From Blastocatellia bacterium UBA7656 (GTDB lineage Bacteria > Acidobacteriota > Blastocatellia > UBA7656): 64,000 nt of DNA. Positions 16,675 through 25,772 of this stretch are shown piece by piece. The notes under the pieces were generated by a model. The model was not told where the DNA came from. It did not search any database and saw only the letters and a list, made by a program, of their open reading frames with translations. The translations under genes were made by a program, and so were the position numbers. The stretch lies in the NCBI GenBank assembly GCA_002483445.1, contig DLHY01000142.1, positions 1 to 64,000 on the forward strand, read 5' to 3'. Positions within the stretch are counted from its first letter, which is position 1, and each line of letters begins with the position of its first letter.

Positions 16675-19152
16675 TCACGCGCTCAATCGACTGGATTCAT
16701 TCTCCGAAGCCGGAGGATCGACTATGGGCTGTTTGTACTTGCATCCTTCGGCGCGGCATTGAAGCTCGCGCGTGCCGTCCTTCTTGAATTTCTCGACCAG
16801 AAAACGCGCGCCGCAAGTGGGACAGGTCTCGGCCAGAGGCTTGTCCCACAGCGCGAATTTGCATTTGGGATAATTCGAGCATCCGTAAAAAGTTTTCTTC
16901 CCTCGCTTGACCACAATCTCGCCGCCGTCTTCGGGACACGCCACGCCCGTCGTCTCCTGCTTGATGTATTTGCACTTTGGATAATTCGAGCAGGCTGTGA
17001 AAGGCCCGAACCTTCCTTCTCTAAGCACCAGATGCTGACCGCATTGCGGACACGCCTCTTCGAGCGCGACGGGCGCGGCTGCCACTTTGCCTTTTTCAAT
17101 CTTCCTCGTCGTCTTGCAATCGGGGTAGCCCGTGCAGGCATAAAACTGTCCGAACCTGCCGCGCTTCAAAATCATCCCTCGCCCACAGTTCTCGCAGGTC
17201 TCTTCCCCCGCCTCAGCGGTTTCCTCTTCCTTCGCCGTCTCGTGCATCTTGGGCAGGTCGCGCGTCGTCTTGCAATCAGGATAATTCGTGCAGGCGAGGA
17301 ATTCGCCATAGCGACCGAATTTTTTGGCCATCTTCGAGCCGCAGTTTTCGCACACCTCGTCTGTGATGATCTCCTGACGCTTCACATCGCGCATGTTCGT
17401 TTTGGCAGCCGTGAGGTCTTTGGTGAACTTCTCATAGAATTCCGCCAGCGCCTCCGTCCAGCGCATCTTGCCTTCTTCAACCTCGTCGAGTTCTCCTTCC
17501 ATGTGCGCGGTGTAGGCGACGTTGAACAAATCGCCGAAACTCTCGACCAGCAGATCGTTGACTATCATTCCAAGATCAGTAGGCCGAAATCTGCCCTCGA
17601 CGCGCTCGACGTATTCGCGATTTTGAATGACCGACATGATCGAAGCATAAGTCGAAGGCCGCCCGATTCCTTTTTCTTCAAGCACCTTCACCAGAGTCGC
17701 TTCAGTGTAGCGCGGCGGCGGCTCGGTGAAATGCTGATCTGGCGAAAGCTTTTTGAGCTTCAACTCTTCGCCTTCTTTCACGAGCGGAAGTTTTCGCGTC
17801 TGCTCTTCATCCTCTTCGTCCTTTTCATCCTTGCCTTCTTCATAGACGGCGAGGAATCCGTTGAACTTCACGACCGAACCCGTAGCGCGAAAGACGAATC
17901 GCTCGCCCGCGCTGATATCGATGGTCGTCTGATCGAATATGGCGGGCATCATCTGCGAAGCGACGAATCGCTGCCATATCAGTTTGTAGAGCGCAAGCTC
18001 ATCTTTTCCCAAGAAGCGCGCTACTGAATCCGGCGTGCGCATAGCTGAGGTCGGGCGAATGGCTTCGTGCGCGTCCTGCGCGTCTTTTTTCGAGCGATAA
18101 TAAATCGGTTTTTCGGGCAGGTAATTCGCGCCGTACTGCGAGCCGATAAGATCACGCACCTCGGCGAGCGCAGAGTCCGCGACTCGCGTCGAATCTGTTC
18201 GCATGTAGGTTATCAAACCGACAAGTCCTTCTTCGCCAATCTCTATTCCCTCATAAAGTTTCTGCGCGACCTGCATGGTTTTCTTAACCGCGAATCGCAG
18301 CTTGCGCGAGGCTTCCTGCTGGAGCTTGGAAGTTATAAAGGGCGGAACGGGGTTTCGCTTTTTCTCTTTCGTCACGACCGACGCGACTTTGAATTTCTGA
18401 GGCTCGATTTCGCGAACGAGATCAGTAGCCTGCTGCTCGTCTTTGATATGAATTTCGGATTTTTTTATATCCTTGTCGAAATCCCCTGATTTGACTGTCT
18501 TCTCGTCTATGCGCAAAAGCCGCGCGTCGAAATGCGGGGGAAGAGAAGCCGCAAGGTTGGCTGTGATAGTCCAGTATTCAGTCGGCGTGAAAGCGAGTAT
18601 TTCGCGCTCGCGCTCGACTATCAGCCGGACGGCGACTGATTGAACTCTACCGGCTGAAAGTCCGCGCCGCACTTTGTCCCAGAGAAGCGGACTGACCTGA
18701 TAACCAACGATGCGATCAAGGAGTCGTCGCGCCTGCTGCGCTTCGACCAGGTGAACATCTATATCGGTCGGGTGACGAAATGATTCCTGAATGGCCGACT
18801 TGGTTATTTCGTTGAACAGCACGCGGCGAACGGTTTTTTTGCTTTTGCCTCGCCCTTCCAGTTCTTCCTTGATGTGCCAGCCGATGGCTTCGCCTTCGCG
18901 GTCAGGGTCGGTTGCGACGTAGATGGTGTCGGCATCCCTTGCCGCCGCTTTAAGCTCGCGGATGACTTTTTCCTTGCCGGGAATCACATCGTAGGTCGGC
19001 TCGAAATTATTTTCGAAATCGATTCCTATGCCTTTTTTGGGCAGGTCTCGGATGTGACCGACCGAAGCAAGCACCTTGAAATCAGAGCCTAAATATTTGT
19101 TGATCGTTTTCGCTTTCGATGGAGATTCGACTATAACCAGAGCTTTTGCCAT
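16675..19152 (-). CDS. topA: DNA topoisomerase I
   Basis: An 825-residue type IA topoisomerase that relaxes negative supercoils. The TOPRIM domain starts ALVIVESPSKAKTI and includes YVATDPDREGEAI. The active-site Tyr lies in GLITYMRTDSTRV. The C-terminus has five zinc-ribbon modules, each like CENCG...CTNYPDC. The fourth reads CPEDGG and so lacks one Cys. The fifth is CPTCG...CRAEGC. Length is typical for multi-zinc-finger TopA. CAGGAA precedes the ATG. It follows dprA by about 130 bases in the same direction, a common bacterial arrangement. Confidence 0.97.
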   Translation of the reverse strand: MAKALVIVESPSKAKTINKYLGSDFKVLASVGHIRDLPKKGIGIDFENNFEPTYDVIPGKEKVIRELKAAARDADTIYVATDPDREGEAIGWHIKEELEGRGKSKKTVRRVLFNEITKSAIQESFRHPTDIDVHLVEAQQARRLLDRIVGYQVSPLLWDKVRRGLSAGRVQSVAVRLIVEREREILAFTPTEYWTITANLAASLPPHFDARLLRIDEKTVKSGDFDKDIKKSEIHIKDEQQATDLVREIEPQKFKVASVVTKEKKRNPVPPFITSKLQQEASRKLRFAVKKTMQVAQKLYEGIEIGEEGLVGLITYMRTDSTRVADSALAEVRDLIGSQYGANYLPEKPIYYRSKKDAQDAHEAIRPTSAMRTPDSVARFLGKDELALYKLIWQRFVASQMMPAIFDQTTIDISAGERFVFRATGSVVKFNGFLAVYEEGKDEKDEEDEEQTRKLPLVKEGEELKLKKLSPDQHFTEPPPRYTEATLVKVLEEKGIGRPSTYASIMSVIQNREYVERVEGRFRPTDLGMIVNDLLVESFGDLFNVAYTAHMEGELDEVEEGKMRWTEALAEFYEKFTKDLTAAKTNMRDVKRQEIITDEVCENCGSKMAKKFGRYGEFLACTNYPDCKTTRDLPKMHETAKEEETAEAGEETCENCGRGMILKRGRFGQFYACTGYPDCKTTRKIEKGKVAAAPVALEEACPQCGQHLVLREGRFGPFTACSNYPKCKYIKQETTGVACPEDGGEIVVKRGKKTFYGCSNYPKCKFALWDKPLAETCPTCGARFLVEKFKKDGTRELQCRAEGCKYKQPIVDPPASENESSRLSA

Positions 19153-19283
19153 AATTCCTGTATAACCTCAAAATCATAAGAGTGACCTTCAGCATGTCGG
19201 CTTTCGCGCGACGCGCCCAAAATCCCGACTTTAACTTTGCGCGTCGCCGAGTGTCAAGAAGCCGAAATTTCCAAAGTTGCAAA

Positions 19284-20420
19284 TTAAAGCTTGCGCGCGA
19301 ATTTTTTTCCGGGCAACTGACGTATGCGATCCGTCATTTCGAGATTCAAAAGCGCGCTCATCAATTCGCCCGTCGCTAGTCCGCTTTTTTCTATCAGCCA
19401 ATCGATATGCGCGGGTTCGTCGGGCTTTATCATTCGCAGAATTTTTTTCTCCGCGTCGGTCAGAGCTACTTCATCGAAGCTCATCTGACTGGCTGATTTT
19501 TCCTCCATCTCGGAAGCGAGGATGGCGGATTTCATATCGAGTGGAAATTCTTCGACCACATCGCGCCACGTCTGCACCAGCTTCGCGCCGTCTTTTATAA
19601 GATAATTCGGGCCGAAGCTCTTCGACGAAGTTATATTGCCGGGGACGGCGAAAACATCTCGGCCCTGCTCGTAAGCCATGCGCGCGGTGATGAGCGAGCC
19701 GCTTCGTTCAGCGCCTTCTACGACCAGCACGCCCAAAGCAAGCCCGCTGATGACGCGATTGCGAAAAGGGAAATTCTGCGACACCGGCGGAGTCGAAGTC
19801 GGAAACTCCGTCACCAGCGCGCCCTGCTCTCTGACCTGCAATGAGAGCTTCTGATTTTCTTTCGGATAAAGTTCGTCAAGCCCTGTTCCCATCACCGCGA
19901 CCGTAAGACCTCGACCGGCTATGGCTCCGCGATGCGCGGCGGTGTCGATTCCGCGAGCGAGGCCGGAAATTATAGTCACCCCGCGCGAGGCGAGATCGCG
20001 AGCGAGCATCTCAGCCACATTTTTTCCATAAGTCGAGCAGCGTCGCGATCCCACGACGGCGACTGCCGGTCGAGAGAGGGCGCGAGCGAGATCGCCCAGA
20101 CAATAAAGCACGATTGGCGGATCGTAGGTTTCGCGCAGGAGGGCCGGATAATGATCGTCTTCGAGGGTGATGGCTGTTGCGCCGAGGCCGGTGAGCGTTT
20201 CGATTTCGCGCTCGGCTCGCTCGAAAGGCTCCGCGCTCTTGATCGCATCGATTGATTCGCGTTTGAGTCCGGCTGATTCGAGCGCCGCGCGGCCCGCATC
20301 GAAGCAATTGGCGGGCGAGCCGAAACGGTCTAGCAGAAGCGCGGCGGTGCGCGAGCCTATGCCTGTGACGAAGGTCAAAGCAATCCAGTCTCGCAAAGTT
20401 TTCGGCGCGGTCGCTGTCAT
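19284..20420 (-). CDS. dprA: DNA processing protein DprA
   Basis: About 378 residues. DprA binds single-stranded DNA and loads RecA during natural transformation. The N-terminal SAM/HhH-like region (IALTFVTGIGSRTAALLLDRFG) is followed by the Rossmann-like core with VAVVGSRRCSTYG, ISGLARGIDTAAHRGA, VMGTGLDELYPKEN and FPFRNRVISGLALGVLVVEG. A C-terminal winged-helix DML1-like region follows. The frame extends 15 codons upstream to 20465; the ATG at 20420 (MTATAPKT) is the more natural start. It precedes topA. Confidence 0.95.
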   Translation of the reverse strand: MTATAPKTLRDWIALTFVTGIGSRTAALLLDRFGSPANCFDAGRAALESAGLKRESIDAIKSAEPFERAEREIETLTGLGATAITLEDDHYPALLRETYDPPIVLYCLGDLARALSRPAVAVVGSRRCSTYGKNVAEMLARDLASRGVTIISGLARGIDTAAHRGAIAGRGLTVAVMGTGLDELYPKENQKLSLQVREQGALVTEFPTSTPPVSQNFPFRNRVISGLALGVLVVEGAERSGSLITARMAYEQGRDVFAVPGNITSSKSFGPNYLIKDGAKLVQTWRDVVEEFPLDMKSAILASEMEEKSASQMSFDEVALTDAEKKILRMIKPDEPAHIDWLIEKSGLATGELMSALLNLEMTDRIRQLPGKKFARKL

Positions 20421-20661
20421 AGCTTCAAGAGAAAAAACGAAGTGATAAAAACAACTGCGGAGCAATCGGGGAGTCCGGGAGGCGATTCTAACGCTTCTGA
20501 ATTTTTAGTCAAGCAGAAATCAACCGGAGTCAGATTGCGAAAACTCCATCGGTCTCGTCGCTGGAAACCTCGACGGCGGCTTGGCTAGGTCAGTCGGATG
20601 CTTTAGGATCTCTCTGACTGAAAGCATTGACGCGAAGAAAGCAGGAAAAGCAGGAGTAACG

Positions 20662-21027
20662 ATGAGCAAAGTAGCGATGATGGTCGATGATATGTTTTTC
20701 GCCTCGAAGATACGCGGGGCGGCCAGGGGCGCAGGGCGTGAGGTAGTGAGCATCAAATCCGTCGAGCAGTTGGAAGATGATCAGCCTTCGATGGTGCTGC
20801 TCGATCTGAACTCGCAAAAGTTCGATGCGATTTCAACCATCGAGTTTATGAAATCGAAGACGGAACTCAAGGGAATTCCCGTGCTGGCTTTTCTCTCGCA
20901 CGTCGAGGTCGATCTCAAACGGCGGGCTGAAGAAGCCGGATGCGATTATGTCATTCCGCGATCTCTTTTTACCGAGATGCTCCCGCAAATAGTTTCAGGC
21001 GATCTGTCATCGCTCAAAAGACGCTGA
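20662..21027 (+). CDS. CheY-like receiver-fold protein, probably non-phosphorylatable
   Basis: 121 residues with a receiver-like alternation of strands and helices: VAMMVDDMFFASKIRGAAR, SMVLLDLNS, IPVLAFLSHVEVDLKRRAEEAGCDYVIPRSLF. An Asp stands in the VLLDLNS strand at the position of the phospho-acceptor, but the acidic pair after strand 1 is only VDDM, and the conserved Lys is replaced in the VIPRS loop. It is therefore probably a degenerate receiver or adaptor. AGGAG lies seven bases before the ATG at 20662; the upstream extension is ignored. Confidence 0.75.
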   Translation: MSKVAMMVDDMFFASKIRGAARGAGREVVSIKSVEQLEDDQPSMVLLDLNSQKFDAISTIEFMKSKTELKGIPVLAFLSHVEVDLKRRAEEAGCDYVIPRSLFTEMLPQIVSGDLSSLKRR

Positions 21028-21438
21028 TCAGATTTCTTTCCCGATCTCGCTATAAGATTTTGCGAGACTGGCGAAGACGCTTCGAAGGTAAGAAACTACT
21101 GCCGGGATTCTGGAAGCGAGCATAAGCAAAAGACCTAAAGCTAAAAGCGGGCCATACCAGAAAGTGCCAATCACAGCAAGCAGCCACACTATCAGAAAAA
21201 AAACTCCTGAAGTCGAACTCCACTTCCTTTCGCTTCGAAACGAATTCACAATTCCGACCAGCACGAACGAGACGACAAAGGCTGTGATAATCAGGCGTAA
21301 ATAAAAATTCCAGGGCTGCAAGGGACGCATCGGATGATCAGTTATCATCTGCAGCAACAGCAAAGCCAAGAGCAACAGGTCTCTTAAAAACGCGAGGATC
21401 CTGCGCCTCAGCTTGCTTTGCTTTTCGTCGCTCGACAT
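21028..21438 (-). CDS. Small integral membrane protein
   Basis: 136 residues with about four hydrophobic segments: ILAFLRDLLLLALLLLQMI, LIITAFVVSFVLVGIV, GVFFLIVWLLAVIGTFW and LLALGLLLMLASRI. No family recognised. The ATG at 21438 (MSSDEKQS) is preferred over the TTG at 21459, which overlaps the stop of the upstream amidohydrolase gene. The close spacing implies one transcript with that gene. It converges with the receiver-like gene with zero intergenic bases. Confidence 0.7.
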   Translation of the reverse strand: MSSDEKQSKLRRRILAFLRDLLLLALLLLQMITDHPMRPLQPWNFYLRLIITAFVVSFVLVGIVNSFRSERKWSSTSGVFFLIVWLLAVIGTFWYGPLLALGLLLMLASRIPAVVSYLRSVFASLAKSYSEIGKEI

Positions 21439-21455
21439 AAATCGCCTGTCAGCAT

Positions 21456-22304
21456 TCAATCACCTGACGTTGAGCGCGTCCACGGTTTGGCGATCTCTGA
21501 GTAAAACTCCGGCCTGCGGTCTGCCAGTCGGTCTATCTCATAAGACCCGGCCACGTTGACTATGCGATTGTTGTTGGCTGCCGCGAGGTCAAGCTCGCAG
21601 AACAATATCTCTTCCCGCTCGCCTGAAGCTTCTACCAAAGTATCGCCGTTGAAATCCACCGCTATGCTCCTTCCGATGAAAGGCCAGCCGCGCTCTTCGC
21701 CCACGCGATTGACGGCGACGAAGTTGATATGATTTTCCATCGCGCGAGTGTTGATGAGGAAGTCGGGGCTTCTTCGCGCGCCGGGAGGCCAGTTCGTCGG
21801 CAGCGCGATCAACTCGGCTCCCTTCAGTTTCAATGCGCGAGTAGCTTCGGGAAAGCTCGAATCGTAGCATATATTGATGCCAACTTTGCCGAAAGGCAAA
21901 GCCACAACTTCGAATGGTCGATTGCCGCGGGTAGCGAATCGATCAAATCCGATATATGGAATATGAACTTTACGATAACTGCCTATCGCGCCCTGCGGCC
22001 CTACGATCATCGCGGCATTATAAAATGCCGACCCTTCGCGCTCGATGAATCCGACAATCGCGTGCGCGCCCGTCTCACTGCACGCTTTCGCGATGGATTC
22101 TGCCGAAGGGCCGTCCAAAGGCTCGGCAAACGGGACGGCTTCTTCGAGCGAATCGAAGCAGTACCCTGTCACTGCGCACTCAGGAAAGATGACGAGTTGC
22201 GCGTCGGCGGCCTCACGGATTCGCTCGACTATGCGCCGCCGATTCGCTGCAGGCTGACCGATTTCAACATCGATTTGAGCGAGAGCTATTTTTGTTTTAG
22301 ACAT
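21456..22304 (-). CDS. Carbon-nitrogen hydrolase (nitrilase superfamily)
   Basis: 282 residues of the nitrilase/amidase superfamily. The Glu-Lys-Cys triad is visible: Glu in VIFPECAVTGY, Lys in YRKVHIPYIGFD, Cys in NICYDSSFPEATR. It hydrolyses C-N bonds of amides or carbamoyl compounds; the substrate is not defined. The start is MSKTKIALAQID at 22304, with CGGGG seven bases upstream; a 15-codon upstream extension exists but is not family-like. The tRNA-Sec gene lies 75 bases upstream on the same strand. Confidence 0.9.
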   Translation of the reverse strand: MSKTKIALAQIDVEIGQPAANRRRIVERIREAADAQLVIFPECAVTGYCFDSLEEAVPFAEPLDGPSAESIAKACSETGAHAIVGFIEREGSAFYNAAMIVGPQGAIGSYRKVHIPYIGFDRFATRGNRPFEVVALPFGKVGINICYDSSFPEATRALKLKGAELIALPTNWPPGARRSPDFLINTRAMENHINFVAVNRVGEERGWPFIGRSIAVDFNGDTLVEASGEREEILFCELDLAAANNNRIVNVAGSYEIDRLADRRPEFYSEIAKPWTRSTSGD

Positions 22305-22319
22305 GATTTCCCCGATCCG

Positions 22320-22378
22320 TGGTGACAAGTGAAAAGCAGTGAGTCTCATTTCTGCTCATCACTCATCACTTTTTGTGT
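22320..22378. repeat. Inverted heptanucleotide repeat family E (GTGATGA)
   Basis: The left half has GTGACAA GTGAAAA GCAGTGA units. The right half has CTCATCA CTCATCA CTTTTTG, roughly complementary. It begins right after the encoded CCA of the tRNA-Sec on the minus strand and ends before the nitrilase start. It could form a hairpin and terminate tRNA transcription. Confidence 0.7.
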
Positions 22379-22476
22379 TGGCGGAGGCGTGTGGGAATCG
22401 AACCCACCCAGACCATCTCTCGACGACCCGCAACGGGTTTGAAGCCCGCGAGAACCACCAGGCCCCATGCGCCTCC
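22379..22476 (-). tRNA. selC: tRNA-Sec (anticodon UCA)
   Basis: A 98-nt selenocysteine tRNA with encoded CCA. The acceptor begins GGAGGCGC and pairs with CGCCTCC (seven pairs, with a C-A at the eighth). The anticodon loop is CTTCAAA, giving UCA, closed by GCGGG/CCCGT. A very long variable arm has a nine-pair stem (CGGGTCGTC with GATGGTCTG, G-U pairs allowed) capped by GAGA. The T arm is GTGGG-TTCGATT-CCCAC. The long acceptor plus T arm, the large variable arm and UCA together are diagnostic. It decodes in-frame UGA with SelB; a candidate target is the AhpD-like gene at 54157-54690. Confidence 0.95.
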
Positions 22477-22648
22477 GCGCGACTTCAAACTTATCAACCC
22501 GCAACAGAGCGCGCAAGGACGAGTGATTGAAAATCTTCGCGAGGGCCTGCGAAAGAATCGCAGCAATCGCTCATTCAATTTTTGGTAGTGGTGAAAAAGT
22601 AATGCTGAGGGATGATGAATTCCAATCGGGCTATAGCGAAAAGCTCGT

Positions 22649-22737
22649 TCACCGCCGAGACGCAGAGCGCGCAGAGACAGCGCAGAGAAGAAAAAAACTC
22701 TGCGTTCCCTCGGCGGTCTCTGCGCCTCTGCGGTGAA
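22649..22737. repeat. Inverted CGCAGAG-type repeat
   Basis: The left arm is TCACCGCCGAGACGCAGAG plus further CGCAGAG units. The right arm, from CTCTGCG to GCGGTGA, is its complement with about 80 percent matches over 39 bases. The loop is A-rich. It lies between the tRNA-Sec promoter side and the end of the decarboxylase gene. The same word is common as a dispersed repeat in environmental genomes. No gene is seen in 22477-22747. Confidence 0.8.
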
Positions 22738-22747
22738 TTTGCCTTTA

Positions 22748-24160
22748 TCAATCGAGCCTTACTTTTTCATCACTACCCAACTTTTTTCCTGCGCGCTCAA
22801 CCTGAGATGCAACGCGCAGCATCGCATCGAGACTGCGCTCGACATCCACGTCGGTCGTCTTCCATGAAGAGACGCTTATTCGCATAGCCGTCCGGCCCTG
22901 CCATGCCGTAGGGCCGCACCAGCAGGTTCCGTCTGACTGAATGCCTGCGATGACTTTCTCGGTAGCCTCGGCATCGCCGAACGAAACCAATACCTGATTG
23001 AGCGCCACATCGTTGAGAATTTCATAACCCGCGCGGCTGAGACCTTCAGCAAATCGCGCGGCGTGTCGACAGGTTAGCTCTATCATATCGGCCAGCCCCT
23101 CGCGACCGAGCGAGCGAAGCGCGGCCCATACCTCGACTCCGCGCGCCCGCCGCGATGCTTCAGGCGTGAAGTGCATAGGCTCGCGGATATCGCCCAAAGG
23201 CAGGTACACGGCGCTGACCGACATGCTGCGGCGAAGCGATTCCGCATCGCGAACGATGGCTATGCCGCAGTCGTAAGCGACGTTGAGCCATTTATGCGCG
23301 TCGGTCGCCCACGAATCCGCATCAGCAAAACCGGCAGCGAGATGTGCGCGTCGGGGAGCAGCAGCGGCCCACAGACCGAAAGCGCCATCCACATGCACCC
23401 ACGCATCCGACCCGTGAGCGATGGCGCATATTTCCTGAGCAGGATCGAACGCTCCCGTGTTTACATTTCCCGCCTGTATGCAAACGATGGCAGGGCCGGA
23501 GATTTCGGGCATCGCTTCGGCGCGCATCCTGCCCTGATTGTCTACAGGCACGACCGCGACGCGACTGCGCCCCAGGCCGAGCAGCCCCAGAGCTTTCAAC
23601 ACAACCGGGTGAACTTCGGCCCCCACGACAACTGTGATGGGGGGAGCCAGGAACAATCCGTCAGCTTCAACATCCCATCCGACCTTTTGCAAAACTGCAC
23701 GACGCGCGGCAGCCAGAGCCGTGAAGTTGGCCATCGTCGCTCCGGTGACAATGGCTCCTCCCGACTGCGGAGGCAGGCCGAGTACATCCGTGAGCCATCG
23801 GAGAGCGATCTCTTCTAACGCGACGGATACGGGCGACATCACCGAAAGGCAGGCGTTCTGATCCCACGCGCTGACCATCCAGTTTGCCGCCAGCGCCGCC
23901 GGAAGCGTACCCCCGTTGACGAATCCTAAGTAACGCCCGCCCGCATTGCTCACAGTCGCGGGCGATCCGATTTCATCCAAAAGAGCAAGCACCGTTTCCG
24001 CATCAGTCGGTTTACGGGGAAGAGGCGCGTCGAGTTTTGCCAGGGCCGCTACTGCTTCAGGCGACGGGGCGACGCCGCGATCATCGAGATTTTCGAGATA
24101 GCGGGTTGCGCGCTCTGAAACTGATTTGAGCAAATCTCCGATCATATATTTTGCTTCCAT
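22748..24160 (-). CDS. Group II PLP-dependent decarboxylase, second copy
   Basis: About 470 residues of the aromatic-amino-acid decarboxylase family. It has GGRYLGFVNGG near the substrate entry, VTGATMANFTAL, the PLP-stacking His in GAEVHPVV, the PLP Asp in VHVDGAFGLWAA and the Schiff-base Lys in WATDAHKWLNV. Family members decarboxylate aromatic or acidic amino acids. It is only distantly similar to the protein at 1780-3219 and matches its surroundings in base use, so it is probably the resident copy. The start is uncertain: ATG at 24214, 24160 or 24145. Confidence 0.88.
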   Translation of the reverse strand: MEAKYMIGDLLKSVSERATRYLENLDDRGVAPSPEAVAALAKLDAPLPRKPTDAETVLALLDEIGSPATVSNAGGRYLGFVNGGTLPAALAANWMVSAWDQNACLSVMSPVSVALEEIALRWLTDVLGLPPQSGGAIVTGATMANFTALAAARRAVLQKVGWDVEADGLFLAPPITVVVGAEVHPVVLKALGLLGLGRSRVAVVPVDNQGRMRAEAMPEISGPAIVCIQAGNVNTGAFDPAQEICAIAHGSDAWVHVDGAFGLWAAAAPRRAHLAAGFADADSWATDAHKWLNVAYDCGIAIVRDAESLRRSMSVSAVYLPLGDIREPMHFTPEASRRARGVEVWAALRSLGREGLADMIELTCRHAARFAEGLSRAGYEILNDVALNQVLVSFGDAEATEKVIAGIQSDGTCWCGPTAWQGRTAMRISVSSWKTTDVDVERSLDAMLRVASQVERAGKKLGSDEKVRLD

Positions 24161-24259
24161 GATTTCGAGTTGATGAAAAGCGACGACGAGAGTGCGATTC
24201 ACTTTAGTCGCCATCAGCCGAGACAGTATTTCTTGTAACTCAGCGGGTTGAACGCAAAA

Positions 24260-24673
24260 CTAATTTTTCACGCCCTCGATCTTCGACTTCATGCGTTTCA
24301 GAAAGCGATCCATCTCGACGGGCGCGCGGACGTGGGTGCCTTCTCCGATCTTGTCTACCGGATCATAAGCTTCGACCTTGAAGGTGATCATGTTGTCATC
24401 GACTGCGATCACTTCAGCATTGATGGTGACTTTCATGCCGACGGGCGTGGCTGCCAGATGCCGCACGTTGACGACGACTCCGACCGATACCCATCCTTCG
24501 GGCAGGTATCGGCCAATCACATCGGCAGCCACTACTTCCATGTGATAAATCATGATGGGCGTGCCGAATACTTCGGGCATATCGTCATGAAAATGCGCTA
24601 CGGTCATCTCGCGGGCGACTTCTATCGTGTCGGTCGCCGTAGCTCCAACGGGTATCAACTCCTTCAGATTCAT
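24260..24673 (-). CDS. Hotdog-fold thioesterase (FlK-like)
   Basis: 137 residues of the thioesterase group that includes fluoroacetyl-CoA thioesterase. It has TVAHFHDDMPEVFGTPIMIYHMEVVAADVI with the helix that packs against the sheet, then GVVVNVRHLAATPVGMKVTI, where the catalytic His lies. It probably hydrolyses a small acyl-CoA; the substrate is open. GAGGAGATAAGG stands directly before the ATG. It is followed by the decarboxylase gene on the same strand. Confidence 0.85.
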   Translation of the reverse strand: MNLKELIPVGATATDTIEVAREMTVAHFHDDMPEVFGTPIMIYHMEVVAADVIGRYLPEGWVSVGVVVNVRHLAATPVGMKVTINAEVIAVDDNMITFKVEAYDPVDKIGEGTHVRAPVEMDRFLKRMKSKIEGVKN

Positions 24674-24881
24674 CCTTATCTCCTCATAGGTTTTCGTCAG
24701 AACGGATGATTCTAGCGGCTCATACTTTCAATTGCCAGTTGGCGACACCACACTGTTGACTCCGCGCCACATTCAATGCGCGGAGCCTTGCTTTTCAGGG
24801 TAAAACGAGCGATCTTCGAGCGGCATAGTGATTGCCAACCTCCTATCATCTCAGCCCCATTTTAATTATGGAGAGCCATCA

Positions 24882-25772
24882 TTGATAAGACAGACGACGC
24901 TTGCCAGGGCGGTTTCAGCAAACGGACACGGATTGCACACGGGCGAAAAGTCCAGCCTTACGCTTCACCCCGCGCCCGCTTACACGGGATATGTTTTTCG
25001 CCGTCGAGACCTCAACAACTTCGAGATACCCGCCGCGCCTCAGTACGTCGCCAGAGTCAGCTATGCGACGACCCTGATGCGACAAGGCGTGATGATCTCG
25101 ACCGTAGAGCATCTGCTTTCGGCCCTTCGCGGCAGTCAGGTCGATAACTGCATAATCGAAATCGATTCGCTCGAAGTGCCGATACTCGACGGCAGCGCCG
25201 AGCCGTTCATCGAGATGATAGAGCGCGCGGGCATCACTTCGATGGAAGAGCCGCGCCAGTTCCTTCGCGTACTCAAGCGCGTGGAGGTCAGTGAAGGGAA
25301 TCGAAGGATGAGCATAAGTCCGGCGCAGAGTTTTTCCATCTCCTGCCTGATCGAATTCCCTCATCCGATGATCGGGACGCAGCGACGCGAAGTCGTCCTC
25401 ACCGACGGAGAGTTCTCGCATCAGATCGCTTCAGCGAGAACCTTCGGTTTTCTCAACGAGATCGAAGCGTTGCGGGATATGGGACTCGCGCGAGGCGGCT
25501 CATTGGATAATGCCGTAGTGCTGACGCCCGAAGGCGGGATACTCAATCGCGAGGGCCTTCGTTATGCAGACGAGTTCGTGCGCCATAAGATTCTGGACAT
25601 CATCGGAGACCTTGCTCTTTTCGGAATGCCTGTGATCGGCAGGGTCGAAGCCGAGCGCACAGGCCACGGGGTTCACACGGCGCTCGTCTCTCGCGTACTG
25701 AGAGACGATGCGGCATGGGAAATAATCGATTCGACGGCTCTCTCTCCCGCCCTGAGCGCGAATGGAGATTGA
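24882..25772 (+). CDS. lpxC: UDP-3-O-acyl-N-acetylglucosamine deacetylase
   Basis: About 296 residues. LpxC is the committed step of lipid A synthesis, so the cell has, or descends from cells with, an LPS outer membrane. The zinc ligands are the His in STVEHLLSAL and the His and Asp in HKILDIIGDLALFG; the general acid His is in GHGVHTAL. The N-terminus LIRQTTLARAVSANGHGLHTG aligns with family starts, so the TTG at 24882, eight bases after GGAG, is chosen over the GTG at 24828. Confidence 0.95.
   Translation: MIRQTTLARAVSANGHGLHTGEKSSLTLHPAPAYTGYVFRRRDLNNFEIPAAPQYVARVSYATTLMRQGVMISTVEHLLSALRGSQVDNCIIEIDSLEVPILDGSAEPFIEMIERAGITSMEEPRQFLRVLKRVEVSEGNRRMSISPAQSFSISCLIEFPHPMIGTQRREVVLTDGEFSHQIASARTFGFLNEIEALRDMGLARGGSLDNAVVLTPEGGILNREGLRYADEFVRHKILDIIGDLALFGMPVIGRVEAERTGHGVHTALVSRVLRDDAAWEIIDSTALSPALSANGD

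Noticed and set aside
16759..18027. Open frame of 422 codons on the plus strand opposite topA
   Set aside because: Antisense shadow of topA; Cys/Arg/Leu-rich noise without motifs.
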